From: Setophaga petechia
Taxonomy: Eukaryota; Chordata; Aves; Passeriformes; Parulidae
Assembly (NCBI GenBank): GCA_024362935.1
Contig: JANCRA010000010.1
Span: 9,912,501-9,976,500 of the forward strand
Direction of reading: 5' to 3'
DNA: 64,000 bases
This document shows positions 1 through 12,500 of the stretch, one piece after another. The notes under the pieces were generated by a model. The model saw nothing but the letters and a program-made list of their open reading frames with translations. It did not search any database and was not told the origin of the DNA. Both the position numbers and the translations under genes were made by a program. Position 1 is the first letter of the stretch, and every line of letters begins with the position of its first letter.

Positions 1-217
1 GATGTTATCACTATTTGCAGCCAAAATGTCTCCTTATTGTTTAATAAATTATAGCAATAAAATACATTTTAAAATAATTTATTAGAGCAGTGGATTAAAT
101 GACATTCTTTAACAGTAATATTTATAAAGAGTAATCCCTTTTGTTATTAGTAGTTTTTCCTCTCTTTTTTGGCAAACTAATCTGTTATACAAACAACAGG
201 GTAGTATTTTTAACACC

Positions 218-234
218 AAAAAAAAAAAAAAAAA
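218..234. repeat. Poly(A) homopolymer, 17 bp
   Basis: An uninterrupted A run in AT-rich intron, without a recognisable retrotransposon body next to it. Confidence 0.9.
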
Positions 235-3200
235 TCAGTCTAACTTTTCACAGTAAAAGTAAGTAAACCCTCAAATTAAAAAAGATATATTAAACCTAAC
301 AGCAAATGCTCCACATTAGTAATTATTCTGTCCATTTTTCTTTCACCTGCATAAAGTAGCTCCTAGGATTCCCAACTCATATCTTCCACTATAATATGCT
401 GCTTATTTCAAGGAGAAGATGAAAAACTTTTCCCTGGAATAGCAAAACTTATGAAATGAAATTTCTCCTCCCCTGGCAAAGGCTGAATGCAACAACCCAG
501 AGCAACCTCAGGCCAAGTCTTCTTCACACAGAGCCAGTGAACACAGCAGTCTCTTAATAAGCACACTCCCAGCTGGGGGAGCTGGGCTGACAGCCCAAGG
601 GCTTCCACTAAGAGGTACCAAGGAAACTTGCACAAAAATCTGATTATACTTAATGTCACTTCATATACAATACAAAAGAACAGAAGAAAGAAACACTACC
701 ACTCTGATGGCCAGGAATTTACACAAGTTGTGTTCTTTCCAAAATTCCAGTTTGTATAATGTTTCCATTAACTAATGAATGATGGACTAGAAAATCTATT
801 TGTTACATTTTAATGAGGCTTCAGAATGGGGGGAATTTCATGTGCCATGAAGATAGGAATAAAATTGGTCTTTACAAACCAAAGATGCTGTCTAGAAGAG
901 TCAGGAGAAACTCCATATTGGTGATCTGTTGTGAATAAGGCAAGTATCATATTAAGAAGTAAAAACAAAAATAGATTGCAAGGCAGAAGTGAGTCTTTTC
1001 ATCTACAGAAAAGGTCTTAGCTGAAATACTGAATCCAGTACTCCCTGAAAAAATGTGGGAAAAGGTAGAGAAATGACTGATGAGAAAACACCAAGAAAAA
1101 CTACAATAAATAGTCTTTGAGTGACAACATGGTAATGAGAACCTAAAACGCTATGTCAAATTGAAATAGAACTACTATTTTCTATATTCATGGCACACAG
1201 AACAAGAAGCAATGTCCATAAATTGCAGAAGAAAGCAGCAATTTTTTCCCTCCTAATATCTAGCCAGGGTGTAATGATAATGCTCATTCCTCAGTGATAG
1301 TCAAATACAAGGAGTCCTTTCCTAGGAGGAATGATCAATTATTAGTCTGATAACAGAGAGAGCTTTTAAACAAACAGAAAGTATAAAATAATATAAATCT
1401 TTTAGTGAAGTCACTGGAAGTAGTGTCAAAGAAAAATCTGAATTTAAAAAAATACCTTACTTAGGATTAGAGAAAGCAGGTGATAGCAAAGTAACTCAAT
1501 TATAAATGTTACATAACACCTGAAAAATGCAATCTTGGGGATCTCTAGCAGTGCACATGCAGAGTTTGCATTTGTGAAAGCATCTGTCCTGGAGTGAAAA
1601 AATTACTTAATATGAAAAGGAAGTCTTAGCATACTAGAAGGGAAGATAAGATAATGCAAGAAGAAATAAATCCATGAAAGTCTCTGTTGAATGCCAAACT
1701 GAAAAACTATATTGTATACAGTATTTTATCAAACTTCAGCCTAAACAAATGTCAAATGGAATAATTTTTTTAACAAATATGGGCAACAACTGAGAAAAAA
1801 GGGTTGCTCACTAGCATATATTTAGTCAAGATTAACTAAGGATAAAAAAATGTACTAAGAACAGATTTAATAACCCTAAACTGTCATTCAGCTAGTAGGA
1901 GGTATTCAAGATACAGCTAATAAAACACAAAAAAATGGTTCTAACCACCCACAAAAAATCTCAGTAGTATAAAACACTGAAGGATGACCACTAAGATAAA
2001 TGCTTTCTTTTGAGAGCTGCCTTGCAGTTAACCTTCTTAAAGAGTCTCCCAGAAACCTCTAATCATAATACATTGCATTGCCACTTATCACAGTCAATTT
2101 AGAAGTGAGCTCTGTAAACACTCCTGCCTTACTCCCCACCTCTGTTAGTCTAAGAATAATTTTTTGAGCTTTACTAAAAGAACCCATGACAACTTTTTGG
2201 GAGGTGGGGTGAGTTCTTAGAAACAATCCAATCGTAACCTAGCAGAATTCCAAGATTAAGATTTATAGAAACAAGACCTTCTAATGAGAACTTTTACTGC
2301 CTTTACTACTTAAGCTGTTCTCCACAAAATACAGAAATGCAATTTAAAAAGTCACTATTAAAGCTAAATCAAGTCAGAAATGTTTGAACTAATGATATAC
2401 AGTACAATACTCAGCCAGCTTCTTACATGCTAATCATGCTGAAGGACAAAAAAAAACCCAGTTCAATCAACTTTTTCACTTTAATTATTGTTTTCTTTCC
2501 CTTGTGACCCCCGGTATTCAACCTTAAGTTCAGTAGGAGGTGACTAGAGATAGACAGTGATGAGAGATCCTGTTTGAAACAGCTTCTCTCTGTCACTCCC
2601 AAAGCAAATAAATGGTTTGTTAAAACATGCTGTTAATCCATTATGGATGTGCATGCATCTCAGAAAATAAACTTCAGAATATTATTGGTATTTTAAAGCT
2701 TTTTCTGACAGAAAATTTATCTCTCCAGTTGCTTGACAAAAGCACATTTATAGATTACTCCTTTTGAATGAACAATTATCTTACACTGAATTCAAAGCAC
2801 AAACCCCTTTGAAATCCTTTCAGAAGACAAAGACAGCATGAAATTGCATTTTGGGTTGTCCTGGCTCCCTTAACACAAACACAGAAAACTATTGATGCTC
2901 CACAGCCCAAACACACTAAGGACTACTCCATTAAGTGTGGGACAGAAAATGGGAGACCTGCTCTTACATACCCATTCTACATGCCAACCCATCAAACACT
3001 TTTCCTCACATGATCCAAGTATCAAATCTTGAATTTTCCATCTGATCAAGTCTTCTGTGGAAGCAGGTGTGAGCATTAAGTATCAGTGCTTATACTATGT
3101 GAGATGGACAACAAATAGCCTCCATATTACACCTGTATTCATTTATATTAGATGTAGATTAGACTAAAATCAGGAAGAAAAGGGAAGGTTCATCTGTTCT

Positions 3201-3636
3201 TAATATGAAATTTCAGAGTAAAAGGGAGGAAGCAAAAAAGAGGACCTGTTTCTGAATAACCTCAAGGAGTTTCTTGACAAAGCAGCTTCCTTATCCATCT
3301 GTGCTTCTCCTCCATTCTGCCTCCCCAGAGCCACAGTTCATTACTCCCATAATCATACCTCTACTTACATCTCCCACATTGCCTTTACATTGGCAATTTC
3401 AAATTATTATCACTTTTCTCCTCCTTAACGGCAACTTGAAATGTGCATATAGGTCCTTTGTTAAGGAAACAAGACCAATCCAGATTTTAAAAGACAAAGA
3501 AGGAACTTCATGCCCATCTTTTGGGACTAGTTTTCAAGCAAGAAGTTGGGCACTCAACTGCCCTTTGAATTCTTGGAATTTTTCAAGCCCTATAACATTG
3601 TAGTCCTGATGTCTCGATAACTTACATTTTAGAAAT

Positions 3637-3680
3637 GATAAGTAAAACAGATAAGTAAAGAACAGATAAGTTAAACAGAT
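3637..3680. repeat. Imperfect tandem repeat, 13-15 bp x 3
   Basis: Three successive units, GATAAGTAAAACA, GATAAGTAAAGAACA and GATAAGTTAAACA, then a partial GAT. The units differ by a 2-bp indel and single substitutions. Each contains GATAAG, a GATA-factor core, but slippage explains the array adequately. Confidence 0.85.
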
Positions 3681-4976
3681 GGCCTAGAAAAGACATTGTG
3701 AAAGCAATGACATCAGAGTTTCACAGATCATGCTTCCATACCCACTGCATCATCAGTTCATTCAAATGGGCAGCATGGCTCACACAGGAGCAGACGTAAC
3801 AACATTCAGATTGTGTAAGAAATACAGAGGAAAAAAACAATTCACAGTCCTGCAAAACATAGCAGAAGAAATTAGATGACAATTATTCCTGAGTTCTGCA
3901 GCTTTTTACTGGAACTGACTCCTGTTGCTCATTTGGCTTTGTTTGATTCTCCACAGGAATGACACCAACACTTGGATGAAATCCCTCTGCCTGCTCTGTG
4001 CCACGGCCCAAAGTGGTGCAAAAATGGGGATTGCAGGGAAGAGCAATGGGATCTGAGCACATGGGATTGTGTTACAGCACAACATGGCACTGCACAGGGT
4101 CCACCCAAGTTAAACAGGAAAACAAAGCTACAGGTAATCTGTCATTGTCAGCCCCCTCATCCTTCAACAGTGCTTTTTTTGTTTATAGAAGACAAAGATA
4201 AAAGTGCTTTGGAGGAGGAATGGTTTGATCTTTAGAATATAGTTCTTGGTAATGTTTTTGAACTGCCAAATAAAGGTTTAAGCAGGGAAAAATGTTACTA
4301 TTAAGAGCTATTATGGTTTTAATGAATTTGCAGAGAATTCAAAATATTTGAGTCAAAGACGTATAAAACTGAGATGCAGAAATGTGATATTAAAAAAAAA
4401 ACAACTTTGTTTTTTAACTTTTGTTAATTGTAATCTGTCCTTAATATTGAGCTGAAAACACATCCCAAATAACCATTTGTTACAAAGTAGATGGTTATAT
4501 TAAAGAATCATTGGGGCTTTTTTCAGCTTTTAATAAATGCTGATCAAGAAAATTATCCATACAAACAAAAAATACACAAAACTCAATTTCCTTCCTTTCC
4601 ACTGGAAATTAAACCCAAATATTAATTTGGTTTTAAAAGAAGTCTTCCTTCTTAAGGCCTTCCTTCTAATTTTCACAATTCTACAAAGAACTGCCCTATG
4701 AACAACAAACATAAAACTCACAAAATCCAATGTAGATCACAATGAACTTGGAAATATGTCACAAACTGGCTCCATTTTGAAACAAAATATAGAAATCAGT
4801 ATGAATATATTAGAACTCATGCCTTGAGCTTTACAGCGCATTAGAAAGCGATTTTGACAAATAAAGCTGCCTGGGCACTAGAGAGCTAACAGAATGCACT
4901 CCTTTGGCAGTGCATGATTCATATCTGGTAACTGATCTGAGGGCACAGCTGAAATGCTCACTCACTAAACAGGGCA

Positions 4977-4982
4977 TCACAC
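4977..4982. repeat. Target-site duplication, copy at the LTR 3' end
   Basis: TCACAC directly abuts the LTR terminus and pairs with TCAGAC at 5607-5612 with one mismatch. The mismatch fits substitution after insertion. Confidence 0.6.
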
Positions 4983-5095
4983 TGTCACGACCATTGGTTT
5001 GTCACAGTGACCCCGAGAAAAGTTCCAAAGTCTCTTTTCCCAGCCCGGCGCTTAAAGAAGGAGTCAGAGCTCTTCATCTCTCCGTCTCAAGGTCG

Positions 5096-5101
5096 TTTAT
5101 T
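5096..5101 (-). terminator. LTR polyadenylation signal AATAAA
   Basis: Minus-strand AATAAA lies in the sequence TTAATAAACGACC, downstream of the TATA-like box as expected near the R/U5 border. Because the LTR points the same way as ERC2, the signal lies in sense in the ERC2 pre-mRNA and could in principle be used. Confidence 0.6.
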
Positions 5102-5196
5102 AATTCTTATCTAAAAAATTTTCTTTCTGCCCAGCAGAGATCTGCTCAGCAGGGCAGCCACAGGCACTCTGCCTGCCCCCGGGGTGGTGTTGCGTC

Positions 5197-5203
5197 TTTA
5201 TAG
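5197..5203 (-). promoter_or_regulatory. TATA-like box of the LTR
   Basis: Minus-strand CTATAAA lies within TGTACTATAAAGACG, about 95 bp upstream of the LTR poly(A) signal and next to a GC-rich stretch. This is the normal position of the U3 core promoter. Whether it is active is unknown. Confidence 0.55.
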
Positions 5204-5606
5204 TACAAACTCCGTGTGCAGTGTTTACAATTACTCCCCAATGCCCATCACCTATGCTAGACAGTGAGCTTCTACTCTAAACCAATCCAAAAGTGCCAAC
5301 ATCACCACAGAAGATGGAGGCCAAGAAGAAGAAGGAGAAAGGCTGGACACACCCAGTTCCCTCCATCTTGTCTCCATAACCCCCCTGTACCAAAATCCCA
5401 AAATGCATATTTCACCCTGTGATAACTTCACTAATATTCTACTTAAACCGTTGTGGCTTGCTGGTGTTCACCTAAGGTTGGTAACTTGCTCCACGGACCA
5501 TAATCAAACTCACAGAGGCATTTTGGGCTCTGTGCCAGGGTCACTGAGACCCCTGGCAGGGTCTGGGCTGCTCAGGACAGCCAGAGGGATGTCCTGAGTC
5601 CCGACA

Positions 5607-5612
5607 TCAGAC
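5607..5612. repeat. Target-site duplication, copy at the LTR 5' end
   Basis: TCAGAC directly abuts the other LTR terminus. It matches TCACAC at 4977-4982 in 5 of 6 positions. Confidence 0.6.
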
Positions 5613-7725
5613 CAATGTGAACCAGTGCCATGGAAACCCCACCACTCACAAACACACCTCAGAGCACACTCTGTATGTGACCCTGAAACCAAGAAACCCC
5701 TCAGATGCTTGAACAAACACACCTGACACACACCCCCCCAAGAAGGCTGATATTTTCGGTTTTTAACTATTTAAATTTAGATCTGTGAAGTCAGAAACAT
5801 CATAACCTTTACTAACATGATGACCTCCATCACTTATTTCTACAAGTATGTATTAAAAGTTACATAGCTTAACTTGATTGATACAGGAAATTCTACCAAT
5901 TATTACAACTCAACATTATTTTGTAAAATTATGTTTCTGTTAAACTTGCCTGGTTGATAAGGTATTGCTAGGAACAGAAGAAACTTTAACATATCATTTC
6001 TGACAATTTAATTATATCTGAAACTACTGGAACAAGCCACAGAAAACAAGTATTAACACCAATAATTATTGGAGCTAATATTAAATAAGAAGTAAACAAC
6101 TGGATAAAGAAGATAAGTTATTTTTATTTCTTCTCTAACTAGCAGGCCACAATTTCTTTAGGTGCAGGATAGCTCAAGACCTAATTGCCTAAAAATGTTG
6201 TATCAGAGAATATGTATTCAAACCCTGCCCCATTAACTTTATCTCAGCGGAGAAAAACCCCAAATTTAATTTTTAAAAAAATACTGCATGCCCAAAATAC
6301 AGCATATGAAATGAATAACTATAAAATAGAAAAGTATTAGTAAAGACAATGAAAGCCTGGAGTAGGAACAAGATATTTTATTTATAAGGAGAGAGGAAAT
6401 TAGGCAGCAGCACACAAATATTTCTCTAATTAGTATCTTAAAAGATTGAGAATGAAAGAGATAGGATACCACATGATGTTATTGAATTATATGACTTCCC
6501 TGCTAATGGAGCTGTTCACAAGCATTGCCAGAAGCATGAAGACCTCACATGATTCAACTTTGCATAAAGAAGTTTCCTCATTGATCTTCTTTGGTGGGTT
6601 AACTGTTTGAAAATCTGTTTCTGACTAAGGAGACATTTTAGAAAATGCATATGTAGAGTCTTGGAGCTGTAAAACAACCCAGCCTGGCTCACAGTGAGGA
6701 GACTCTGCACTGGCTCTCTCAAAGCAGACTAAAGAGGTATAAACCATGTCTGATCAGTTTGGAGCCACAGGATGGATGTTGGAATGGCATTGAGGAGTCA
6801 GCACAGCAGAAATAACAGAACTGAGATATCTTAATACAGCTCCATGATGAATTGTAGCATGTTTATTCTTCATAAACAACTTCTTACCAAACTAACACAT
6901 GAAGTCCCTGTTGATTTCAGTAACATTTCTCACAGTCTTTAGCAAAACTTCCTAAACTGAAGGACTTTTATTCCAGGAAAAAAGGCTTTGCTTTTGTGCT
7001 AAGATCAAGTTGGTTTAAATTCTACCACAAAAATGGATAATAAAATCACAAAATAGAACCCATAAACTACACTGGTTACTGAAAATCAGTACTAGATGAT
7101 ACCTTCGAAATCATTAAAATCAGTGAATTAGAATTAAAAAACTATATGACTTACTGTTCATTGGGTAGATCAATCACACTGGTGTTTCTTTCTTGTCAAT
7201 ATTTTATCATATCTCTCCACTGTTAGAACAGTTTCTTCTCAAGCTATCAGCCAGGTCTGTGTCAGAAACTGACTGATCTAGTTGGGTATTGTCATTATAT
7301 GTTAAAATAACCTAGGTGAATCTTCCTGGGAGGGTATTGAGACTGTTCCAGAAGCAGCTACCAAACACAGGTCAGACAGCAAAACCAGGTTTCCCTAGGG
7401 ATAGTCCTACAAGAGCTGTGTTTGCAAGAACATTTGAATTAATAAAAATTGCTGAATTTATACAGTGGTTATGGTACGAAAACCCATGAATTCCTTCCAA
7501 AACTAAGACATGGACTGTCCATCTAACAAAAATCAATAGTGCTTTTGAAAAGAAAACCAAATTCAGCAATTAAAAAAAAAAAAAACACAAAACAAAAAAC
7601 CCCTCTTTAGAGTCAAATAGAAGACATGTTCTGGAGGGTCTGTATGCCCATGGTTGATGTTTTTTTTAAACTATGTACAAATTTGCACTTACTGCAACCA
7701 TGGATAAGCTCTAGAATCCATGACC

Positions 7726-7745
7726 AAAAAAAAATATATATATAT
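7726..7745. repeat. A-run with short (TA)n microsatellite
   Basis: Nine A followed by TATATATATAT. A short, possibly length-variable microsatellite. Confidence 0.85.
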
Positions 7746-9329
7746 TTCTGAGTAGGTTTTGAACATTACCTGAATCAACAGCACATCTGGAAAGAATTGT
7801 GGCAGAATCAGCCTAAGAAGCAGTTGCTATGGAAAATGCTGGCTGAAATTGCTATCCGGGTGGCCTTGTGACTCACACAAATAATGTGATCCATTTTCAG
7901 ATGAGCTGTCACTAGAAGCAGGAATGCTAATAGAAGTGCCATTGCTATGAGAAATAAACCAGCAGCTGTTAATTTCTGCAATGAGCCCAGATTCAGTACA
8001 GGTGGGAGGAAATAATGGCACCTCAGCTGCTCAAAGAAGCCAGAAGTAAACAAATCAAAGCCTGGGTACAACAGTAGGTGAAGGATTTTTTTCCTGCTGC
8101 ACCAAAGGGATCTCCTGAGTCACTACAACTCAATTCTGCAGGTACCTCTGCTGCTGAATGTGCACTCCACTACAACAGAAAATGCACACTCTCAGAATAC
8201 AAAATGATGTGAAATATTCTAGACATTACTTCAAAGCACATGAGAACCATGCTAGCTGGCTCCAACAATTCTTCCCCAAATAAGAAAGTAACCTGCCAAA
8301 AAGACAATGAAAGAGAGAATGCAGCATTATCCTTTCTGGACTGGAAAATTAACCAAAGAATTAAAAATTTACATCAGGATTCCAAAAAAAAGTGGAACGC
8401 ATGCAGGTTATTATTGTATTCATTACAAAACCCTGTGATTTAACAACAGAAAACAAAGTTCTAGTTAACAAAGAACTGAGATATTTTTAAATCTAGGAAA
8501 CAGTATATAGAATAAAAATATTTAAATATTTAAAACATTTAAACTATATTCAAGTATTAAAAACTTGGCAAAGACCTAGTTGGTTTGTTTCTTCTATTCA
8601 TTTTTAAAGCTACCTTTTGAACACTGCCCATGGCTCTACAGTTGACTTCAGCTTATCCTTAAGGCAGAGAGTGGTAATATACAGAGTACAAAGGAACAAA
8701 GTATGTTTCTCCTCAAATTACTTCCATGCTTCTGAACATTAGTGGAAGTTACTCTGTAATGAACAATTACTAGCAGCTACAATTGTTTGGGAGGAACAGA
8801 GTCCATATGATGTTTATAAAGGCTGACATATTCAGCTCACATCCACAGGAAGCAGAGTAGCTTGAAGCAAGAGAGCTGAGCAAGGAACTCATCACATCAG
8901 TGCTGACTACCTAAGTGAAAAGCAAATCAGCAAAGTGTATGGGAACACAGCTTCACATGTGTTGACAATACCTCCAAATATGTGTTCTAAGAAAACACTG
9001 TTTCAGACACTCATATAATAAAGAAAATTCTTTTTATTTCTCTGTAATCACCACAGTGAATAAGGCACATGCAGAATATAATAAAAGGAGGAACTGCTAA
9101 TAGGTATTTCCTCAATAGTTATTTTTTCAACAGGTGGAATAACTCTTACTGGTTCTAATCAAATGCTGGTGTTAGCCAGTGAAATTTTTGATGGATCTGG
9201 AATACTAAATAGAGAATTATTTTTTAGTTCTTTCCATTTGCCTGTAAGCAATGTCACTAGTTGCCAACCTTTTTGCATCTGAGAATCTCTCAAGGAGTAA
9301 TGTCCCACTGAGTGATCCAACTTTTCACC

Positions 9330-9590
9330 CTGCCTGTTCACAGCCCTGTGCTGCTCCCACCTCTCTTCTGTCTCAGCAGGTCCTGCTGCCTCTTCCACTT
9401 CACCTCAGTCCCAAGAGCTCCTCTGCTCCCTGCAGCTGTGCCAGCACTGTCCCTTGGCCAGGAACGTGGCTGGCCTGGAATCTCTGCCCCAAGCACCCCA
9501 ACAGCCCCAGCTCCAGCCAGCTGACACACAGACAATTGCTGGACAAACTGCATAAACCTAAAACCCACCTGGCAGAGCTCATCTGAGCAG
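9330..9590. other. GC-richer islet, unexplained
   Basis: About 260 bp with many CCC, CAGC and CTGC words, clearly richer in G+C than the surrounding intron but with almost no CpG. Frames are open on both strands (a 111-residue frame on plus, frames of 60-79 residues on minus), but they read as composition-driven, Ser/Pro/Leu-rich peptides with no recognisable domain. It could be a decayed repeat or a regulatory element. Confidence 0.4.
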
Positions 9591-12500
9591 TTTACTCTCT
9601 GTAGTGCCTCATCATTAACTCTGTGTCATTATCTGGTAACTAAACCAGCAGTCATAATGCAGTAAAATGAATAACTCAGAGCACAATCAAAATCTGCTGA
9701 AAACAACACCCAGAGTTTAAGAGTGTATTTAAAAATTATCAGTTCTTGAACTGAGAGATGAACAGAACCCCAACTGTGTCCCCACCTCCTTTCCAGAAAC
9801 CCCTAAATTCCTCCAAGAACACAAGCATATGTTTTGATTGTGGAGAGAGGCCTTAGCTTTTCAAGTAACAGAACAGACTCAGGAACTATTTCCAAGTCCA
9901 CAAAGAAATGATTACTGACGATGACTGCTGCCCCTCACTGGCAATGTGCTAAAGATCTTGATAAAAGTCAAAAAGAAGTGGCATTCATTTTCTTAAGATC
10001 GATCTAATACAAATCACCTTAAATTAATATATTCCAGCAGTGAAACCTCAGCTGCTGCAGGAGAAGAGAGAAGCTACCAAAAGAAAAAAGAACATTTCCC
10101 AACATTTAATGACTCACAGATCAATTTTCAATTGTCACCTTCAAGGTGATCTACTGTTCTTTAATATACAAACCTATCAATTTGAAATTATTTCATAATG
10201 CAATTAATTAAAGAAAAATGAAATTATTGAAAAATATTCAATATATCCCACAGATCCTTTTTGTGCAGAAACTGAATGGTGAGAAATCTACAAAGAGCTA
10301 TAAAACTCTTGGACTGAGTTTATTGGTTTTTATTTCAATCAGGTAAGACCACAGTTCAGGAAATCCTAATAAAAAAAATATTTTAAGTAAATCTCATTAG
10401 TCATAGGCTGTGTCAATGTCCAGCACAAAGTCACTGCTTTAGATGTTGTGTGATTATATCTCAGTAATGAACAAAACCCTCTGTCAGGAGCCAGACCAGC
10501 TCACCTGAGCAGAATGTCCACACTGAAATGGAACAGGAGAGCTTGCTGGCAGGTTTTAGAGCAACAGGTAACACTCAAACACGCTCACACATGACAAACA
10601 CAAGTCCTTTGCTCCCTGCTTGATCTATCAGTGGCCCATGGCCCTGTGAAAATGCTCTCCTGCACCTTCATGAGCCCTAACCACAGTAATGCACAAGCTA
10701 CTCTAGTACTGCAGAACTTGAGGTAAGGATTAAGTTTCATGTTGCTCCTGCCAGGAATCCCCAGAAAAAATTATCAGAATGTGTCTTCTGAGTATAATAA
10801 AATAGAGATATTGAGAATTCCAGGCATGGGGTTTTTTCCTATTCAACACAGACAAGCAATAGTATAGCTTACTAAACCACAGCAACCCTCCAGAGCAAAA
10901 ACATCCAGCTGCTAGATTTGGTCCAAGTCTAATTCTGAAAAGGGACCCCAAGGACTCTAGTCCTCATAAGGTCACCATGTGGTATCAATTGGCCTAAAGT
11001 GCCTTTCCAAGCACCTTTTTTTGTCAAAGATTCCTGGTTCCCCATGCTTCATGCAGCCTGCACAGCTGGGGCACATTATTCTTCAGCTCATCCAGACTGG
11101 GGGCCTGGTTTGAACAAGGTCACAGGATCAGAGGGCGCAGCAACTCTCTCCTATCTCATATATTCTAGAGTTTCCTTCCTGTGGAAGTTAAATGTAAAGG
11201 TGAGTTGATGGGATTACTTGCAGATCTCATCCTGCCACTCTTCAGAGAATCTCCATTTGCAAAATTTCAGTACTGTCCATCAACAGGAGATGCTCTTGGA
11301 GGAGTGCAAAGCTCTGTTTTAAGAAAACACGGATTCCCAGGTGCCAAGGAAAAGACCACATGTGTCCAATTCATCCCAGTTCTGGCTTGGTCCTTCCCTT
11401 GCAGACTCTCCACAGAAGGTGCACCTCATGTGAAAATGGGAATTAGCAGTGTGTCCACCAACAGATCCTCTCCCACCAAGAGGTTCTCACTCTGGACAAG
11501 GTCAGTTTAAATGAAAAATACAGCCAGCCTATGGAGGACATCCGAGTGCATACAGCCAAGGGACTGTGGAGATTTTGATACAACAGCAGAGGTGCCAGGG
11601 TCAGAGCTTAAGTGTGAATCAAAGCAGCCCTAAGTCAAGCAGCTGCTTCAGATTAGCATCACCATGGGCATTACGTTATTTCAGAGTCCCTCCCTGATTT
11701 CTTTTGCATGGTGGGATGACATGGGCCTAAATGATACACTTGAATAACCAGAACATCTCTATTATAGTCATTAGGAAAAAGTGAACCCTATATTTAAAGG
11801 AAGAAATCCTTAGCTGTCCCAGCTACTAATGGCATTTGTTTAAAAATTAAAAGTATTACACATAGAACAAATAGATATTTTCAGTGAAACTCTCAGTACT
11901 TTTACTTTCCAAATAGCATTTCCATTGTACTCCCACTAGCAAATGTTTACACACCATATCTCAATCCAGAAAAACAACAGAGATTACAAAGAATTTCTCA
12001 AACATGGCTGCTATTCTCTCCCGGTGTAGATTTGGCCAAACTTTCTGTATAAACTTGGTGTTATTCAGTTTTATTTCTTTTTAATTTTTAAAAAGTTTTG
12101 AATCTGAGGAAGATTAAGTAATAATATTTATAGGCATTCGTAAAATATGCAAATCCACATAAGGAAACAAAATTTAAAACTCGTGTGAAGGGTCTGTTGA
12201 CAATTATATTGAAATAGTTAATTACAGCCCAAACCAAGGACTTCTGTAAGCTGCAAATTTACAGTTCCTTAGAAATGATGAGACTTACAACTGCAGTAGT
12301 GAAAATATTATTGCTTCTGTAAACTCCAAGCTCAAGTATAAAGTAGATATGTAATCTTCAACTCCCTAAACACTCCAATTTGGCCTCTAAAGATGCTGTT
12401 TTACATTTCCAAACATTTTCCCCTGTCACTACTTTTTATACTTCAGTTCTCAGGTTGTAAGTATTTGTTACTTGCAAAGCAACTCCTTTTGAACGCAGAA

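Larger units (their letters stand above)
4983..5606 (-). mobile_element. Solo LTR of an endogenous retrovirus, probably class II (ERVK-like)
   Basis: Seen: on the minus strand the element begins TGTCGGGACTCAGG and ends GGTCGTGACA, that is TG...CA with short imperfect terminal inverted repeats (TGTCG/CGTGACA). It is 624 bp long. Flanking 6-mers TCACAC (4977-4982) and TCAGAC (5607-5612) match at 5 of 6 positions, consistent with the 6-bp duplication typical of class II retroviruses. Internally it carries a TATA-like box and an AATAAA signal about 95 bp apart in the right order for U3-R-U5. It holds about a dozen CpGs in a CpG-poor intron, which suggests a fairly recent arrival. No gag, pol or env sequence and no second LTR lie nearby, so it is a recombined solo LTR. 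Its orientation matches ERC2. The family assignment is inferred; I recall similar LTRs in songbirds but cannot name the consensus. Confidence 0.85.

Noticed and set aside
3300..3600. 109-residue plus-strand open frame
   Set aside because: No recognisable domain, no flanking splice sites, and the amino-acid make-up follows local base composition.
4904..5203. 99-residue plus-strand open frame
   Set aside because: Most of it runs antisense through the solo LTR, so it is not a gene of its own.
5510..5731. 73-residue minus-strand open frame across the LTR 5' edge
   Set aside because: It lies over the LTR U3 end and flanking sequence and has no retroviral protein signature. LTRs of this kind do not encode proteins.
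9251..9586. 111-residue plus-strand open frame
   Set aside because: It coincides with a GC-richer islet where stop codons are rare, and frames are also open on the opposite strand. The Ser/Pro/Leu composition looks like a by-product of base composition.
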